From Nocardia transvalensis NBRC 15921 (GTDB taxonomy: Bacteria; Actinomycetota; Actinomycetes; Mycobacteriales; Mycobacteriaceae): a stretch of DNA of 64,000 bases. The notes below the pieces were generated by a model. That model worked only from the letters and a program-made list of their open reading frames with translations. It made no database searches and was not told the origin of the DNA. The position numbers and the translations under genes are program-made. The stretch is taken from assembly GCF_000308875.1 (NCBI RefSeq), contig NZ_BAGL01000083.1, positions 32,637-96,636 on the forward strand. Reading direction: 5' to 3'. This document shows positions 33,590 to 42,661 of the stretch, in pieces; within the stretch, counting starts at the first letter, position 1, and every line of letters begins with the position of its first letter.

Positions 33590-35194
33590 TCAGCTGGATG
33601 TATCTGCCGGCCTAGCGCCCGGCAGCAGGGCGCGGACGGCCTCGATGGTGTCGGCGTCGGCGGGTTCCTTGTCGGGGCGGTAGCGGACCACCCGGGCGAA
33701 CCGCAACGCCACCTTGCCCGGATAGCGGGGGCTGACCTGGACGCCGTCGAGGGCGATCTCGACCACCAGGTCGGGGTGCAGGTACACGGTGTGGTCGTCG
33801 CGGCCGCGCTCGTGTTGCGGGAATTCGGCGGTCTGCCAGCGTAGGAGGTCGTCGGTCAGGCCCTTGAAGGTCTTGCCGACCATGATCGGGTCGCCGCCGT
33901 CGGGGTCGCGCGCGCCCAGGTGCAGATTCGACAGGTAGCCCGTGCGGCGGCCGTATCCCCATTCGGCCCCGAGCACGATCAGGTCGAGGGTGTGCGAGGG
34001 CTTGATCTTCTGCCAGGCCCGGCCGCGGCGACCGGCGGCGTAGGGCGACGACAGCGATTTGAGCACCACGCCCTCGTGCCCGGCCGCCAGGGCACCGTCG
34101 AAGAACTCCGCCGCGGCGGCGGCATCGGGACGGATGAGCGCCGGAATGGCGTGCGCGCCCGCGACCGACAGGAGGGCCGCGCGCCGCTCGGACAGCGGGG
34201 CGTCGAGCAGATCCGTGCCGTCGAGGTGCAGACAGTCGAAGAAGTAGGGATGCAGCAGCAGGTCGCGGGTCGTGGTCGCCGCGGGTACCGCCTGGCCGAG
34301 TGCGGCGGCCGAACTCACCGCAGGGTCCTCCGCGGCCGCGGGCGTGAGGGCGAAGCGGCTCATCGTCTCCTGGAACGGCCGGGGGCGCCCGGCGTCCGTG
34401 AGCGCCAGCGTCTCGCCGTCGAGGACCACGCTCTCGCAGTCCAGCGACAGGACCAGACCCACCAGTTCGGGGACGTTCGCGGTGATGTCACGCAGTGTCC
34501 GGGTGAATACCGTGACCTGAGAACCCTTGCGGTGCACCTGAATTCGCGCCCCGTCGAGCTTGTGCTCCACGCTCACCTCGCCGCCGAACTCGGCGAAGGT
34601 CTCGTCGAGAGTGCCGCCGGGCGAGGCGAGCATGGGCTGTACGGGCCGGCCGACCTCGAGCCGGAACGCCGCCAGCGCCTCCGCGCCGCCGGTCAGCGCC
34701 GCCGCCGCGGTCACCGGCAGCTGCCCCGACAGCATGTGAGCCCGGCGGACCAGGTCGACGGGTACCTCGGCGGCGACCGCCACCGCCTCCGCCACGATCG
34801 CGCTCAAGGCGCCCTGGCGCAGCTCGCCGGTCAGCAATCGCACCAGGAACTCCCGCTCCGGCGCGGTGGCCGCGGACAGCAGGTCGGTCAGCAACTCCTT
34901 CCGGCGCGCCGCCGAGCCCGCGCCGGACGTCCCGGCCAACTCGTCGAACAGGGCATCCACCGCCGGGACCGTGAGGCTCGGTTCGGTGGCCGGGGCGACG
35001 TCGAGACCGGTCAGCGTACGCCAGCCGGTACCGATCCGGCCCTGCACCAACTCGCCCGACACCCACGCCACGATCTGGGCGAGCTCGTCCGGACCGGCCT
35101 GCCCCAGCAGACCGGCCAGTGTGGCAATCTTGCTCTTGCGGGACGTGGTCGCCCGCACGGCGTCCGACGCCTCGACCACTCGCGACAGCAGCAC
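33590..35194 (-). CDS. ligB: ATP-dependent DNA ligase, LigB type
   Basis: 534 residues with the order N-terminal DNA-binding, adenylation and OB domains. The nucleotidyl-transfer motif is EHKLDGARIQVHR (Lys of KxDG), followed by LDGETLAL, EGVVLKSL (motif IV) and WQKIKP (motif V). It seals nicks using ATP; mycobacterial LigB is accessory to NAD-dependent LigA. GTG 35194 aligns with the start of the mycobacterial protein; ATG 35224 would add ten residues. It stands head-to-head with the RamB-like gene, so its promoter overlaps that control region. Confidence 0.85.
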   Translation of the reverse strand: MLLSRVVEASDAVRATTSRKSKIATLAGLLGQAGPDELAQIVAWVSGELVQGRIGTGWRTLTGLDVAPATEPSLTVPAVDALFDELAGTSGAGSAARRKELLTDLLSAATAPEREFLVRLLTGELRQGALSAIVAEAVAVAAEVPVDLVRRAHMLSGQLPVTAAAALTGGAEALAAFRLEVGRPVQPMLASPGGTLDETFAEFGGEVSVEHKLDGARIQVHRKGSQVTVFTRTLRDITANVPELVGLVLSLDCESVVLDGETLALTDAGRPRPFQETMSRFALTPAAAEDPAVSSAAALGQAVPAATTTRDLLLHPYFFDCLHLDGTDLLDAPLSERRAALLSVAGAHAIPALIRPDAAAAAEFFDGALAAGHEGVVLKSLSSPYAAGRRGRAWQKIKPSHTLDLIVLGAEWGYGRRTGYLSNLHLGARDPDGGDPIMVGKTFKGLTDDLLRWQTAEFPQHERGRDDHTVYLHPDLVVEIALDGVQVSPRYPGKVALRFARVVRYRPDKEPADADTIEAVRALLPGARPADTSS

Positions 35195-35253
35195 AAACCA
35201 GACGGTAGCTCGGGGGTGTGACATATCGCTGGCAAGCTCTGTTAAAGAATCGT

Positions 35254-35282
35254 TTGCAGACGTGCGAAACCACCCATAAACT
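35254..35282 (+). promoter_or_regulatory. Promoter of the RamB-like gene, probably leaderless
   Basis: TTGCAG at 35254-35259 and TAAACT at 35277-35282 with a 17-nt spacer. The ATG at 35289 lies seven bases after the -10, so the transcript would begin at or next to the start codon. A TTTGC ... GCGAAA imperfect inverted sequence overlaps the -35 and could be an autoregulatory site. Confidence 0.5.
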
Positions 35283-35288
35283 GGACAT

Positions 35289-36698
35289 ATGGCCAAGACT
35301 TACGTCGGGGCGCGGCTTCGCCAGCTGCGCACCGAACGGGGGCTGAGCCAGGTCTCGCTCGCCAAGAAGCTGGAGATCTCGGCGAGCTACCTCAACCAGA
35401 TCGAACACGATGTGCGCCCGCTCACCGTGCCGGTGCTCCTGCGCATCAGCGAGGTGTTCGGCGTCGACGCGAGCTTCTTCTCCTCCCAGGACGACACCCG
35501 GCTCATCGCCGAGCTCCAGGAAGTCGTGATGGACCAGGAACTGAGCATCGAGGCCGATGCCCAGGAGATCGCCGATATGGTCTCCGCCCATCCGAGCCTG
35601 GCACGCGCGATGGTGAACATGCACCGCCGCTACCGCAACACCACCGCCCAGCTGGCCGCCGCCACCGAGGACCGGTTCGCCGACGGCAGCGGCTCCGGCG
35701 CCATCTCCCGCCCGCACGAGGAGGTGCGCGACTTCTTCTACCAGCGGCAGAACTACATCCACGAGGTGGATACCGCCGCCGAGGAACTCGCCACCCGCAT
35801 GCGCTTCCACGGCGGCGACCTGAAACGCGAGATCGCCCGCCGGCTGACCACCGCGCACGGGGTGCAGATCGTCGAGCGCATCGATCTCGGCGAGGGCGTG
35901 CTGCACCGCTTCGATCCGGAGACCCGGCGTCTCGAGATCGCGCCCCATCTGTCCGGCGGGCAGCGCGTCTTCAAGCTCGCCGCCGAACTGGCCTATCTCG
36001 AATGCGGCGAGCTGATCGAAAAGCTGGTCGAGGAGGGCAATTTCGCCTCCGAGGACTCCCGCACGCTCGCGCAGCTGGGCCTGGCCAACTACTTCGCCGC
36101 CGCGCTGGTGCTGCCCTATTCGTATTTCCACGAGGTCGCGGAGGATTTCCGCTACGACATCGAGCGGCTGTCGGCGTTCTTCACCCAGAGTTACGAGACC
36201 GTCTGCCACCGGCTCTCGACGCTGCAGCGGCCGAAACTGCGCGGGGTGCCGTTCTCGTTCGTGCGCGTCGATCGCGCCGGGAACATGTCGAAACGGCAGT
36301 CCGCCACCGGTTTCCACTTCTCCTCCTCGGGCGGCACGTGCCCGCTGTGGAACGTCTACGAGACCTTCGCCTATCCGGGGCGGATCCTGACCCAGATCGC
36401 CCAGATGCCCGACGGCCGCAAATACCTGTGGATCGCCCGCACCGTGGAGCGCCGCGCCACCCGATACGGCGAGCCCAGTAAAACCTTCGCCATCGGGCTC
36501 GGCTGCGAACTGCGGCACGCGGGCCGGGTGGTGTACGCCGACGGCCTGGATCTGAACGACCCGCAGGCCACCCCGATCGGCGCGGGCTGCCGCGTCTGCG
36601 AGCGCCTCAACTGCCCCCAGCGCGCCTTCCCGCCCCTGGGCAAATCGCTCGACATCAGCGAGCACCGCAGTTCGATTTCCCCGTACGTCCTGCGGTAG
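35289..36698 (+). CDS. ramB: RamB-type regulator of acetate/short-chain acyl metabolism
   Basis: 469 residues. N-terminal XRE helix-turn-helix (LRQLRTERGLSQVSLAKKLE), then an IrrE/ImmA-like central domain (the LAAELAYLE segment near residue 230) and a C-terminal DUF2083-type domain ending in a Cys-rich CRVCERLNCPQRAFPP motif. Relatives in Corynebacterium and Mycobacterium (RamB) control acetate and glyoxylate-cycle genes. Here it is not beside isocitrate lyase but faces the DNA ligase gene. No ribosome site; see the leaderless promoter. Confidence 0.85.
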   Translation: MAKTYVGARLRQLRTERGLSQVSLAKKLEISASYLNQIEHDVRPLTVPVLLRISEVFGVDASFFSSQDDTRLIAELQEVVMDQELSIEADAQEIADMVSAHPSLARAMVNMHRRYRNTTAQLAAATEDRFADGSGSGAISRPHEEVRDFFYQRQNYIHEVDTAAEELATRMRFHGGDLKREIARRLTTAHGVQIVERIDLGEGVLHRFDPETRRLEIAPHLSGGQRVFKLAAELAYLECGELIEKLVEEGNFASEDSRTLAQLGLANYFAAALVLPYSYFHEVAEDFRYDIERLSAFFTQSYETVCHRLSTLQRPKLRGVPFSFVRVDRAGNMSKRQSATGFHFSSSGGTCPLWNVYETFAYPGRILTQIAQMPDGRKYLWIARTVERRATRYGEPSKTFAIGLGCELRHAGRVVYADGLDLNDPQATPIGAGCRVCERLNCPQRAFPPLGKSLDISEHRSSISPYVLR

Positions 36699-36728
36699 CG
36701 CCCGAGCAAGATCACAAAACGGACAAAG

Positions 36729-36744
36729 TTCACCTCGGCGAAAC
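36729..36744 (+). promoter_or_regulatory. Candidate GlnR box upstream of urtA
   Basis: TTCAC (36729-36733), six bases, GAAAC (36740-36744) fits the actinobacterial GlnR a/b half-site pair (gTnAC-n6-GAAAC) at all but one position. It lies 129 bp upstream of urtA, in the only intergenic space before the urea transporter operon. Nitrogen control of urea uptake by GlnR is known in Streptomyces and mycobacteria; here it is inferred. Confidence 0.5.
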
Positions 36745-36872
36745 ATTCGCAATACGGGCGTCACCGAGAAATATTCGGGCGCAACACTTCAGCTTTAGTC
36801 TTCGGCGCACGGATACAACGGCTGTATACAACGCCGGTATCCGCACCTGATGGAGTGAGAAGGGTTCCGCCC

Positions 36873-38150
36873 ATGTCAGATTCTCGTGACGCTCGTCGCG
36901 ACCACCCCCGCCGCTTGTTGAAAGTGGTTGCCGCACCGACCGCTATCGCACTGTCGGCACTACTCCTGGCGGCCTGCGGCTCCCGGGACGACGCCGACAC
37001 CGGTTCGGCCGCAACGTCCTGTGTGGACACCTCGAAGGACACGATCAAGATCGGGTCGCTGCACTCGCTGACCGGCACCATGGCCATCAGCGAGGTCACC
37101 GTCGCCAATTCCACGAAGCTGGCGGTCGACCAGATCAATGCCGCGGGTGGCGTCATGGGTAAACAGATCCAGATCGTTCCCGAGGACGGGGCGTCGGATC
37201 CGAAGACCTTCGCGGAGAAGGCCGAGAAACTCATCAGCTCCGACTGTGTCGCGGCGGTATTCGGCGGCTGGACCTCGGCCAGCCGCAAGGCCATGAAACC
37301 CAAGTTCGAGGCGCTGAATTCGCTGCTGTTCTATCCCGTGCAGTACGAGGGCCTGGAGGACAGCAAGAACATCTTCTACACCGGCGCCACCACCAATCAG
37401 CAGATCCTGCCCGCCCTGGACTATCTGAAGCAGAAGGGCGTCAAGTCGCTGTATCTCGTCGGCAGCGACTACGTCTTCCCGCAGACCGCCAATCGCGAGA
37501 TCAAGGCGTACGCCGCGGCCAACGGCATCGAGATCAAGGGTGAGGACTACGCGCCGCTGGGCTCCACCGATTTCTCCACAATCGTCAACAAGGTGCGAAA
37601 CGCCAAGGCGGGCGCGGTCTTCAACACGCTCAACGGCGATTCCAACGTCGCCTTCTTCCGCGAATACGCCAATGCCGGGCTGAAACCCGCCGATATGCCG
37701 GTGGTCTCGGTGTCGATCGCCGAGGAGGAGGTCACCGGCATCGGCCCGCAGAACATCGCCGGGCAGCTGACCGCCTGGAACTACTACCAGACCGTCGACA
37801 GCCCGCAGAACAAAGCCTTCGTCGCCGCCTACAAATCCGTCTTCGGCGCCGATAAGCCCACCTCCGATCCGATGGAGGCCGCCTACACCTCGGTCTTCCT
37901 GTGGAAGAACATGGTGGAGAAGGCGAAATCGTTCGGTGTGGGCGACGTTCAGAACGCCGCCGACGGCGTCACCTTCGACGCGCCCGAGGGCACGGTGACC
38001 GTCGACGGATCGAACCATCACATCACCAAGACCGCGCGGATCGGTGAGATCCACGCGGACGGCCTGATCTACACGGTATGGGATTCCGGAAAGCCGGTAA
38101 TCCCGGACCCGTACCTGAAGTCCTACGAGTGGGCCAAGGGCCTGAAGTAG
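36873..38150 (+). CDS. urtA: Urea ABC transporter substrate-binding lipoprotein UrtA
   Basis: 425 residues. Lipoprotein signal with lipobox LLAAC near residue 34. The mature part matches UrtA of the branched-chain amino acid/urea class, including KIGSLHSLTGTMAISE, LLFYPVQYEGLE and NTLNGDSNVAFF. ATG 36873 has GAGAAGGG about eight bases upstream. It is the first gene of urtABCDE and binds urea outside the membrane. Confidence 0.92.
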   Translation: MSDSRDARRDHPRRLLKVVAAPTAIALSALLLAACGSRDDADTGSAATSCVDTSKDTIKIGSLHSLTGTMAISEVTVANSTKLAVDQINAAGGVMGKQIQIVPEDGASDPKTFAEKAEKLISSDCVAAVFGGWTSASRKAMKPKFEALNSLLFYPVQYEGLEDSKNIFYTGATTNQQILPALDYLKQKGVKSLYLVGSDYVFPQTANREIKAYAAANGIEIKGEDYAPLGSTDFSTIVNKVRNAKAGAVFNTLNGDSNVAFFREYANAGLKPADMPVVSVSIAEEEVTGIGPQNIAGQLTAWNYYQTVDSPQNKAFVAAYKSVFGADKPTSDPMEAAYTSVFLWKNMVEKAKSFGVGDVQNAADGVTFDAPEGTVTVDGSNHHITKTARIGEIHADGLIYTVWDSGKPVIPDPYLKSYEWAKGLK

Positions 38151-38176
38151 CCGACGGCCGTCGATGAGGGGCGGTG

Positions 38177-38209
38177 CGGTCCCGCCGGCGTATCGGGCCG
38201 GCGGGACCG
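38177..38209 (+). terminator. Intercistronic hairpin between urtA and urtB
   Basis: Perfect 13-bp GC-rich arms (CGGTCCCGCCGGC, 38177-38189; complement 38197-38209) with a 7-nt loop, 26 bases after the urtA stop and 34 before urtB. No T-run follows, so it is more likely a partial terminator or mRNA-stabilising stem that keeps the binding protein in excess over the membrane subunits. Confidence 0.6.
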
Positions 38210-38243
38210 TACCGATCGGCAGAGCGAAATCGAGGTAGTCGCA

Positions 38244-39128
38244 ATGGAAGTGGCGATCGGGCAGCTGTTCACCGGGCTCAGCCTGGGGTCCATCCTGCTG
38301 CTGGCCGCGCTGGGCCTGTCGCTGACCTTCGGTCAGATGGGCGTGATCAATATGGCGCACGGCGAATTCATCATGGCCGGCTGCTATACGACCTTCGTGG
38401 TGCAGCAGGTCGTGCACGCGACCGGAGTGGCGCTGGTCGTCTCGCTGTTCGCGGGGTTCCTGGTCGGCGGATTGCTGGGCGCCGCACTGGAACTGGGCCT
38501 CATCCGCTGGATGTACGACCGGCCGCTGGACACCCTGCTGGTGACCTTCGGCGTCGGGCTGATCCTGCAACAGCTGGCGCGCACCATCTTCGGCGCGCCG
38601 GCCAAGAACGTGGTCGCGCCGGACTGGCTGACCGGCGGCCTCACCATAGCCGGGGCCGTGGTGCCCAAGACCCGCATCTTCATCCTGGTACTCGCGGTCG
38701 TGGCGGTGTGCGCCCTGGCCGTCGCGCTGCGGGCGACACCGCTCGGACGCCGGATCCGGGCCGTGGTGCAGAACCGCGATCTCGCCGAGACCAGCGGAAT
38801 ATCCAGTCGCACAACGGATATCAGCACATTCTTTATCGGGTCCGGGCTGGCGGCGGTGGCGGGCGTCGCCCTGACGCTGATCGGATCCACCAGCCCCACC
38901 ATCGGGCAGAGCTATCTGGTCGACGCGTTCCTGGTCGTGGTCATCGGCGGGCTCGGCCAGATCAAGGGCACGGTGCTCGCCGCTTTCGCACTGGGACTCC
39001 TGAATTCGTTCATCGAGTACTCCACGACCGCCTCGGTCGCGAAGGTGATCGTCTTCGTACTCATCGTGGTGTTCCTGCAAGTGCGGCCGCAGGGGCTGTT
39101 CACCGTGCGGACGAGGAGTCTGGCATGA
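38244..39128 (+). CDS. urtB: Urea ABC transporter permease UrtB
   Basis: Permease of 294 residues, LivH-like, with about eight helices. Typical segments are GLSLTFGQMGVINMAHGEFIM near the N-terminus and VDAFLVVVIGGLGQIKGT near the C-terminus. It overlaps urtC by 4 nt. Together with UrtC it forms the urea channel. Confidence 0.92.
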   Translation: MEVAIGQLFTGLSLGSILLLAALGLSLTFGQMGVINMAHGEFIMAGCYTTFVVQQVVHATGVALVVSLFAGFLVGGLLGAALELGLIRWMYDRPLDTLLVTFGVGLILQQLARTIFGAPAKNVVAPDWLTGGLTIAGAVVPKTRIFILVLAVVAVCALAVALRATPLGRRIRAVVQNRDLAETSGISSRTTDISTFFIGSGLAAVAGVALTLIGSTSPTIGQSYLVDAFLVVVIGGLGQIKGTVLAAFALGLLNSFIEYSTTASVAKVIVFVLIVVFLQVRPQGLFTVRTRSLA

Positions 39129-40255
39129 GTTCCCCGGTTCGCACGCTCATCGGCTTCGCGACGGCCGCGGTGGTCCTGTTCGCCGTCGCACCGGCGGTAC
39201 TCAGCGATTTCCGGCTCGGGCTGCTCGCCAAGTTCCTGTGCTTCGCCATCGTGGCGGTCGGCATCGGATTGGCTTGGGGCCGTGGCGGAATGCTCACGCT
39301 CGGACAGGGCGTGTTCTTCGGTCTCGGCGCGTACATCATGGCGATGCATCTGCAGCTCGCCGACGCGGCCCGGCTGAAACAGGACGTCCCGGAGTTCATG
39401 CAGATCGCCGGAATCAGCGAATTACCTTCGTACTGGCAGCCTTTCGCCTCGGGCCCGGTGACAATCCTCGCCATCGCCGTGCTGCCCGCGCTGATCGCCG
39501 CGCTGCTGGGATTCGGGGTGTTCAAGCGGCGGGTCAAGGGCGCGTACTTCGCGATCCTGTCCCAGGCGCTGACGGCGGCGCTGGCCGTGCTGCTCACCGG
39601 GCAGCAGACCATCGGCGGCTTCACCGGGCTCAGCGATTTCCGCGCGTTCTTCGGGTTCCGCCTCGACGATCCGGTGAACCGGCGGATGCTGTTCTTCATC
39701 GCCGCGGCGGCGCTGCTGCTGGTGGTCGCGATCGCGCGGCAGCTGATGCGCAGCCGGTACGGGGAACTGCTGGTGGCGGTGCGCGATCAGGAGGAACGCG
39801 TGCGGTTCCTCGGATACGACCCGGCCAATATCAAGATCGTCGCGTATGTGGTGGCGGCGTTCTTCGCCGGGATCGCCGGCGCGCTGTTCACGCCGATCGT
39901 CGGCATCATCTCGCCGGCCGATATCGGGGTCGTGCCCTCGATCGTCTTCCTCATCGGCGTGGCGATCGGCGGGCGGACCACACTGCTCGGGCCGGTGCTC
40001 GGCGCGATCGGGGTGGCGTGGGCGCAGACGACGCTCTCCGAGCACTTCCCGTCCGGGTGGACCTACCTGCAGGGGTTGCTGTTCATCGTGGTGGTCGGAT
40101 TCGTTCCGGCGGGGCTGGCCGGGCTGGGACCGCTCGCACGGGGTGCGGTGGGCCGAATCCGGAGACCGGCCGGAACCGATGCGGCGGCGACGGACTCGCC
40201 CGCCCCGGCCGAAGCGGAAGACCTACCAGCGGAGACGGCGGTGGAGGCGCGATGA
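39125..40255 (+). CDS. urtC: Urea ABC transporter permease UrtC
   Basis: Permease of 376 residues, LivM-like, with about ten helices; conserved LAWGRGGMLTLGQGVFFGLG and YGELLVAVRDQEERVRFLGY segments. The last 35 residues are a charged, Ala/Glu/Pro-rich tail beyond the usual end. ATG 39125 overlaps urtB and the stop overlaps urtD (ATGA). Confidence 0.92.
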   Translation: MSSPVRTLIGFATAAVVLFAVAPAVLSDFRLGLLAKFLCFAIVAVGIGLAWGRGGMLTLGQGVFFGLGAYIMAMHLQLADAARLKQDVPEFMQIAGISELPSYWQPFASGPVTILAIAVLPALIAALLGFGVFKRRVKGAYFAILSQALTAALAVLLTGQQTIGGFTGLSDFRAFFGFRLDDPVNRRMLFFIAAAALLLVVAIARQLMRSRYGELLVAVRDQEERVRFLGYDPANIKIVAYVVAAFFAGIAGALFTPIVGIISPADIGVVPSIVFLIGVAIGGRTTLLGPVLGAIGVAWAQTTLSEHFPSGWTYLQGLLFIVVVGFVPAGLAGLGPLARGAVGRIRRPAGTDAAATDSPAPAEAEDLPAETAVEAR

Positions 40256-41118
40256 CCGGCGACAACGACGCGGCGACAACCAGTGCCCTTGCGGCACAGG
40301 ACGACTCGGGCGAGCCCAAGTTCGGCGGCACCGCGGGCATGAACAGCGAATACCTCGAGGTGCGCGGCCTGTCCGTCGAATTCGACGGTTTCAAGGCGGT
40401 GTCGGAGGTCGACCTGACCGTGCTCCAGGGCGATCTGCGCTTCCTCATCGGACCCAACGGGGCGGGCAAGACCACCGTGATCGACGCGATCACCGGCCTC
40501 GTCCCCGCCACCGGCTCGGCCCGGAAATCCGGCGTGGAACTGCTGGGCCGCAAGGTACACCGGATCGCGCGACTGGGCGTCGGGCGCACCTTCCAGACGG
40601 CCAGCGTCTTCGAACAGCTCACCGTCTTGCAGAATCTCGATATTGCCGCAGGGGCGGGCCGGTCCGCGCTCACCCTGCTGCGGCGGCGGAAGTCGGTGCT
40701 GCCATCGATCGAATCGGCCTTGGAGACAACGGGTCTGACGGCCCTGCGGGACAAGCCCGCCGGTGTCCTGGCACACGGCCAGAAGCAATGGCTGGAGATC
40801 GGCATGCTGCTGGTGCAGAATGCCGCGGTGCTGCTGCTGGACGAGCCGGTCGCGGGTATGAGCGCCGAGGAGCGCGAGGAGACGGGAAACCTGCTGCGCC
40901 GCATAGGTTCTGAACGCGTCGTCATCGTCGTCGAGCACGATATGGACTTCATGCGCGCCTACGCGACCTCGGTCACCGTGCTGGCGGGCGGCCGGGTGCT
41001 GAGCGAGGGCACGGTCGAGCAGGTGCAGGCCGATCCGAAGGTGCAGGAGGTCTACCTCGGCACCGCCGCGGCCGTCGAGACCTATGCCGAGGAGGCAGCC
41101 GATGCTGGAACTCGTTGA
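40252..41118 (+). CDS. urtD: Urea ABC transporter ATP-binding protein UrtD
   Basis: LivG-like ATPase of 288 residues. Walker A GPNGAGKTT near residue 71, Q-loop GRTFQTASVFEQL, a signature reading LAHGQKQWLEIG in place of LSGGQ (as in other UrtD proteins), Walker B LLLDEPVAGMS and switch His VVEHDMDF. About 30 extra N-terminal residues precede the domain; a downstream start at the Met near residue 30 is possible. Confidence 0.92.
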   Translation: MTGDNDAATTSALAAQDDSGEPKFGGTAGMNSEYLEVRGLSVEFDGFKAVSEVDLTVLQGDLRFLIGPNGAGKTTVIDAITGLVPATGSARKSGVELLGRKVHRIARLGVGRTFQTASVFEQLTVLQNLDIAAGAGRSALTLLRRRKSVLPSIESALETTGLTALRDKPAGVLAHGQKQWLEIGMLLVQNAAVLLLDEPVAGMSAEEREETGNLLRRIGSERVVIVVEHDMDFMRAYATSVTVLAGGRVLSEGTVEQVQADPKVQEVYLGTAAAVETYAEEAADAGTR

Positions 41119-41794
41119 CGTCGATACCGGTTACGGCCGTACGGAGGTGATCCACGGTGCGTCGCTGACCGTCCCGGACGACGGCGTCGCGGCGCTCATG
41201 GGCCACAACGGCGCCGGGAAAACCACCCTCCTGCGCGCGGCCGTCGGGCTGCTGCCGGTGCGGTCTGGACGGATCCTCTACAACGGCGAGCCGATCACGA
41301 AACTGTCGCCGTCGCGGCGGGTCCGGCGCGGCCTCGCCTATGTTCCGCAGGGCCAGCAGAGTTTTCCGCAGCTGACGACCGCCGAGAACCTGCAAGTGGT
41401 CGCGGACGGCCGCAAGCGCGGCAAAGCCCTGATCGACGAAGCGCTGGAACTGTTCCCGGCGCTGCGCGGGCTGCTCGACCGCAAGGCCGGGCTGCTGTCG
41501 GGCGGGCAGCGCCAGCAGCTGGCGATCGCGCGGGCGCTCGTCACCGAACCGTCGCTGCTGATCCTGGACGAACCCACCGAGGGCATCCAGCCGTCGGTGG
41601 TCGCCGAGATCGAGCGCACCATCCTGGAACTCACGCGGCGCGGCGGATTGAGCGTGCTGCTGGTGGAGCAGCACATCGGCTTCGCGCTCCAGGCGGCCGA
41701 GCGCTACTACGTGCTGCGATCCGGCCGCGTCTCCTCGTCGGGCGCGGGCGGTGCGGACGCGGCGACCTCGGTCCGCACGGCGATGGCGATCTGA
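41102..41794 (+). CDS. urtE: Urea ABC transporter ATP-binding protein UrtE
   Basis: LivF-like ATPase of 230 residues with Walker A GHNGAGKTT near residue 34, LSGGQRQQ signature, LILDEPTEGIQP Walker B and VEQHIGFA switch. ATG 41102 has GAGGAGG upstream inside the end of urtD, and the genes overlap by 17 nt. It completes the transporter set. Confidence 0.92.
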   Translation: MLELVDVDTGYGRTEVIHGASLTVPDDGVAALMGHNGAGKTTLLRAAVGLLPVRSGRILYNGEPITKLSPSRRVRRGLAYVPQGQQSFPQLTTAENLQVVADGRKRGKALIDEALELFPALRGLLDRKAGLLSGGQRQQLAIARALVTEPSLLILDEPTEGIQPSVVAEIERTILELTRRGGLSVLLVEQHIGFALQAAERYYVLRSGRVSSSGAGGADAATSVRTAMAI

Positions 41795-41808
41795 CCGGGA
41801 CGTTCGAG

Positions 41809-42588
41809 ATGGCGCGCAGGGGGCGTATCTCGTTGGGAGAGCGGGTGTATCGCTCGCTCCGCCGGGACCTGGCCGCGGGGGTGCTGGATCCGACCGTGCG
41901 CCTCGGCGAGGAACGCCTCGCCGAGACCTACGGCGTCTCCCGCACGCCGGTGCGGGAGGCGCTGGCCCGACTGCTGGCCGACGGGCTGGTACAGCGCCAC
42001 GACGAGGGCCTCTACCCCTACCGTCCGCGCCTGGAGGAACTCGGCGATCTCTACGAATTGCGAATCGTGCTGGAGGCGAGGGGACTTCGCCGGATCCGAT
42101 TCGCCGCACAGGACGGCGTTCCGTCCGATATTCCGGTCTACGGCGAGGTCGGCGACCTGAAAAGGTCTGTCGGCCCGAGTATTTCGCTCACCGGTGTGGC
42201 CCACGACCAGCTGGCCGTGCGGCGGGAACTCGGCGTCTGGCGGCGGCTGCGCGACGAACCGCCCGAACCCGGCGCGGACCTGATCGCCGCGGATGAGCGC
42301 TTCCATACCGGATTGCTGCTGGCGGCGGGCAATTCGTCGCTGGCCGAGGCCCTGAACGCCGTGCACGCCAAGGTCAGGCCGATCCGCTCGCTGGACATCC
42401 CGACCCCCGAGCGGATCGCGACCATGGCCGCCGAGCACATCGCCATCGCCGAACACGTGCTCGCGGGCGATCTGGACGCGGCGCTGAGCGCGCTGCTCGC
42501 GCACATCATCGGCTCGCGCGCCCACGTGCTCGCGCGGGCGCGGCAGGCGCTCGCGCTCACCCGGCTCGGCCAGGCGCTGCGGGAATGA
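41809..42588 (+). CDS. GntR-family (FCD) transcriptional regulator with internal insertion
   Basis: 259 residues. Winged helix at about residues 8-72 (LAETYGVSRTPVREALARLLADGLV) and an FCD sensor domain with ELYELRIVLEARG and ADERFHTGLL. Between RRIRF and HDQLAVRREL, roughly residues 89-122, there is a stretch of about 34 residues that looks inserted relative to other FCD proteins. It lies 14 bp after urtE and probably regulates urea/nitrogen genes, perhaps its own operon. Confidence 0.83.
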   Translation: MARRGRISLGERVYRSLRRDLAAGVLDPTVRLGEERLAETYGVSRTPVREALARLLADGLVQRHDEGLYPYRPRLEELGDLYELRIVLEARGLRRIRFAAQDGVPSDIPVYGEVGDLKRSVGPSISLTGVAHDQLAVRRELGVWRRLRDEPPEPGADLIAADERFHTGLLLAAGNSSLAEALNAVHAKVRPIRSLDIPTPERIATMAAEHIAIAEHVLAGDLDAALSALLAHIIGSRAHVLARARQALALTRLGQALRE

Positions 42589-42661
42589 CCACCCCGATTG
42601 TTGCGAACATAGCCGTACACAATTAGTGGCACCCGACCGGACCAGGCTGTTAGCGTGAGGC

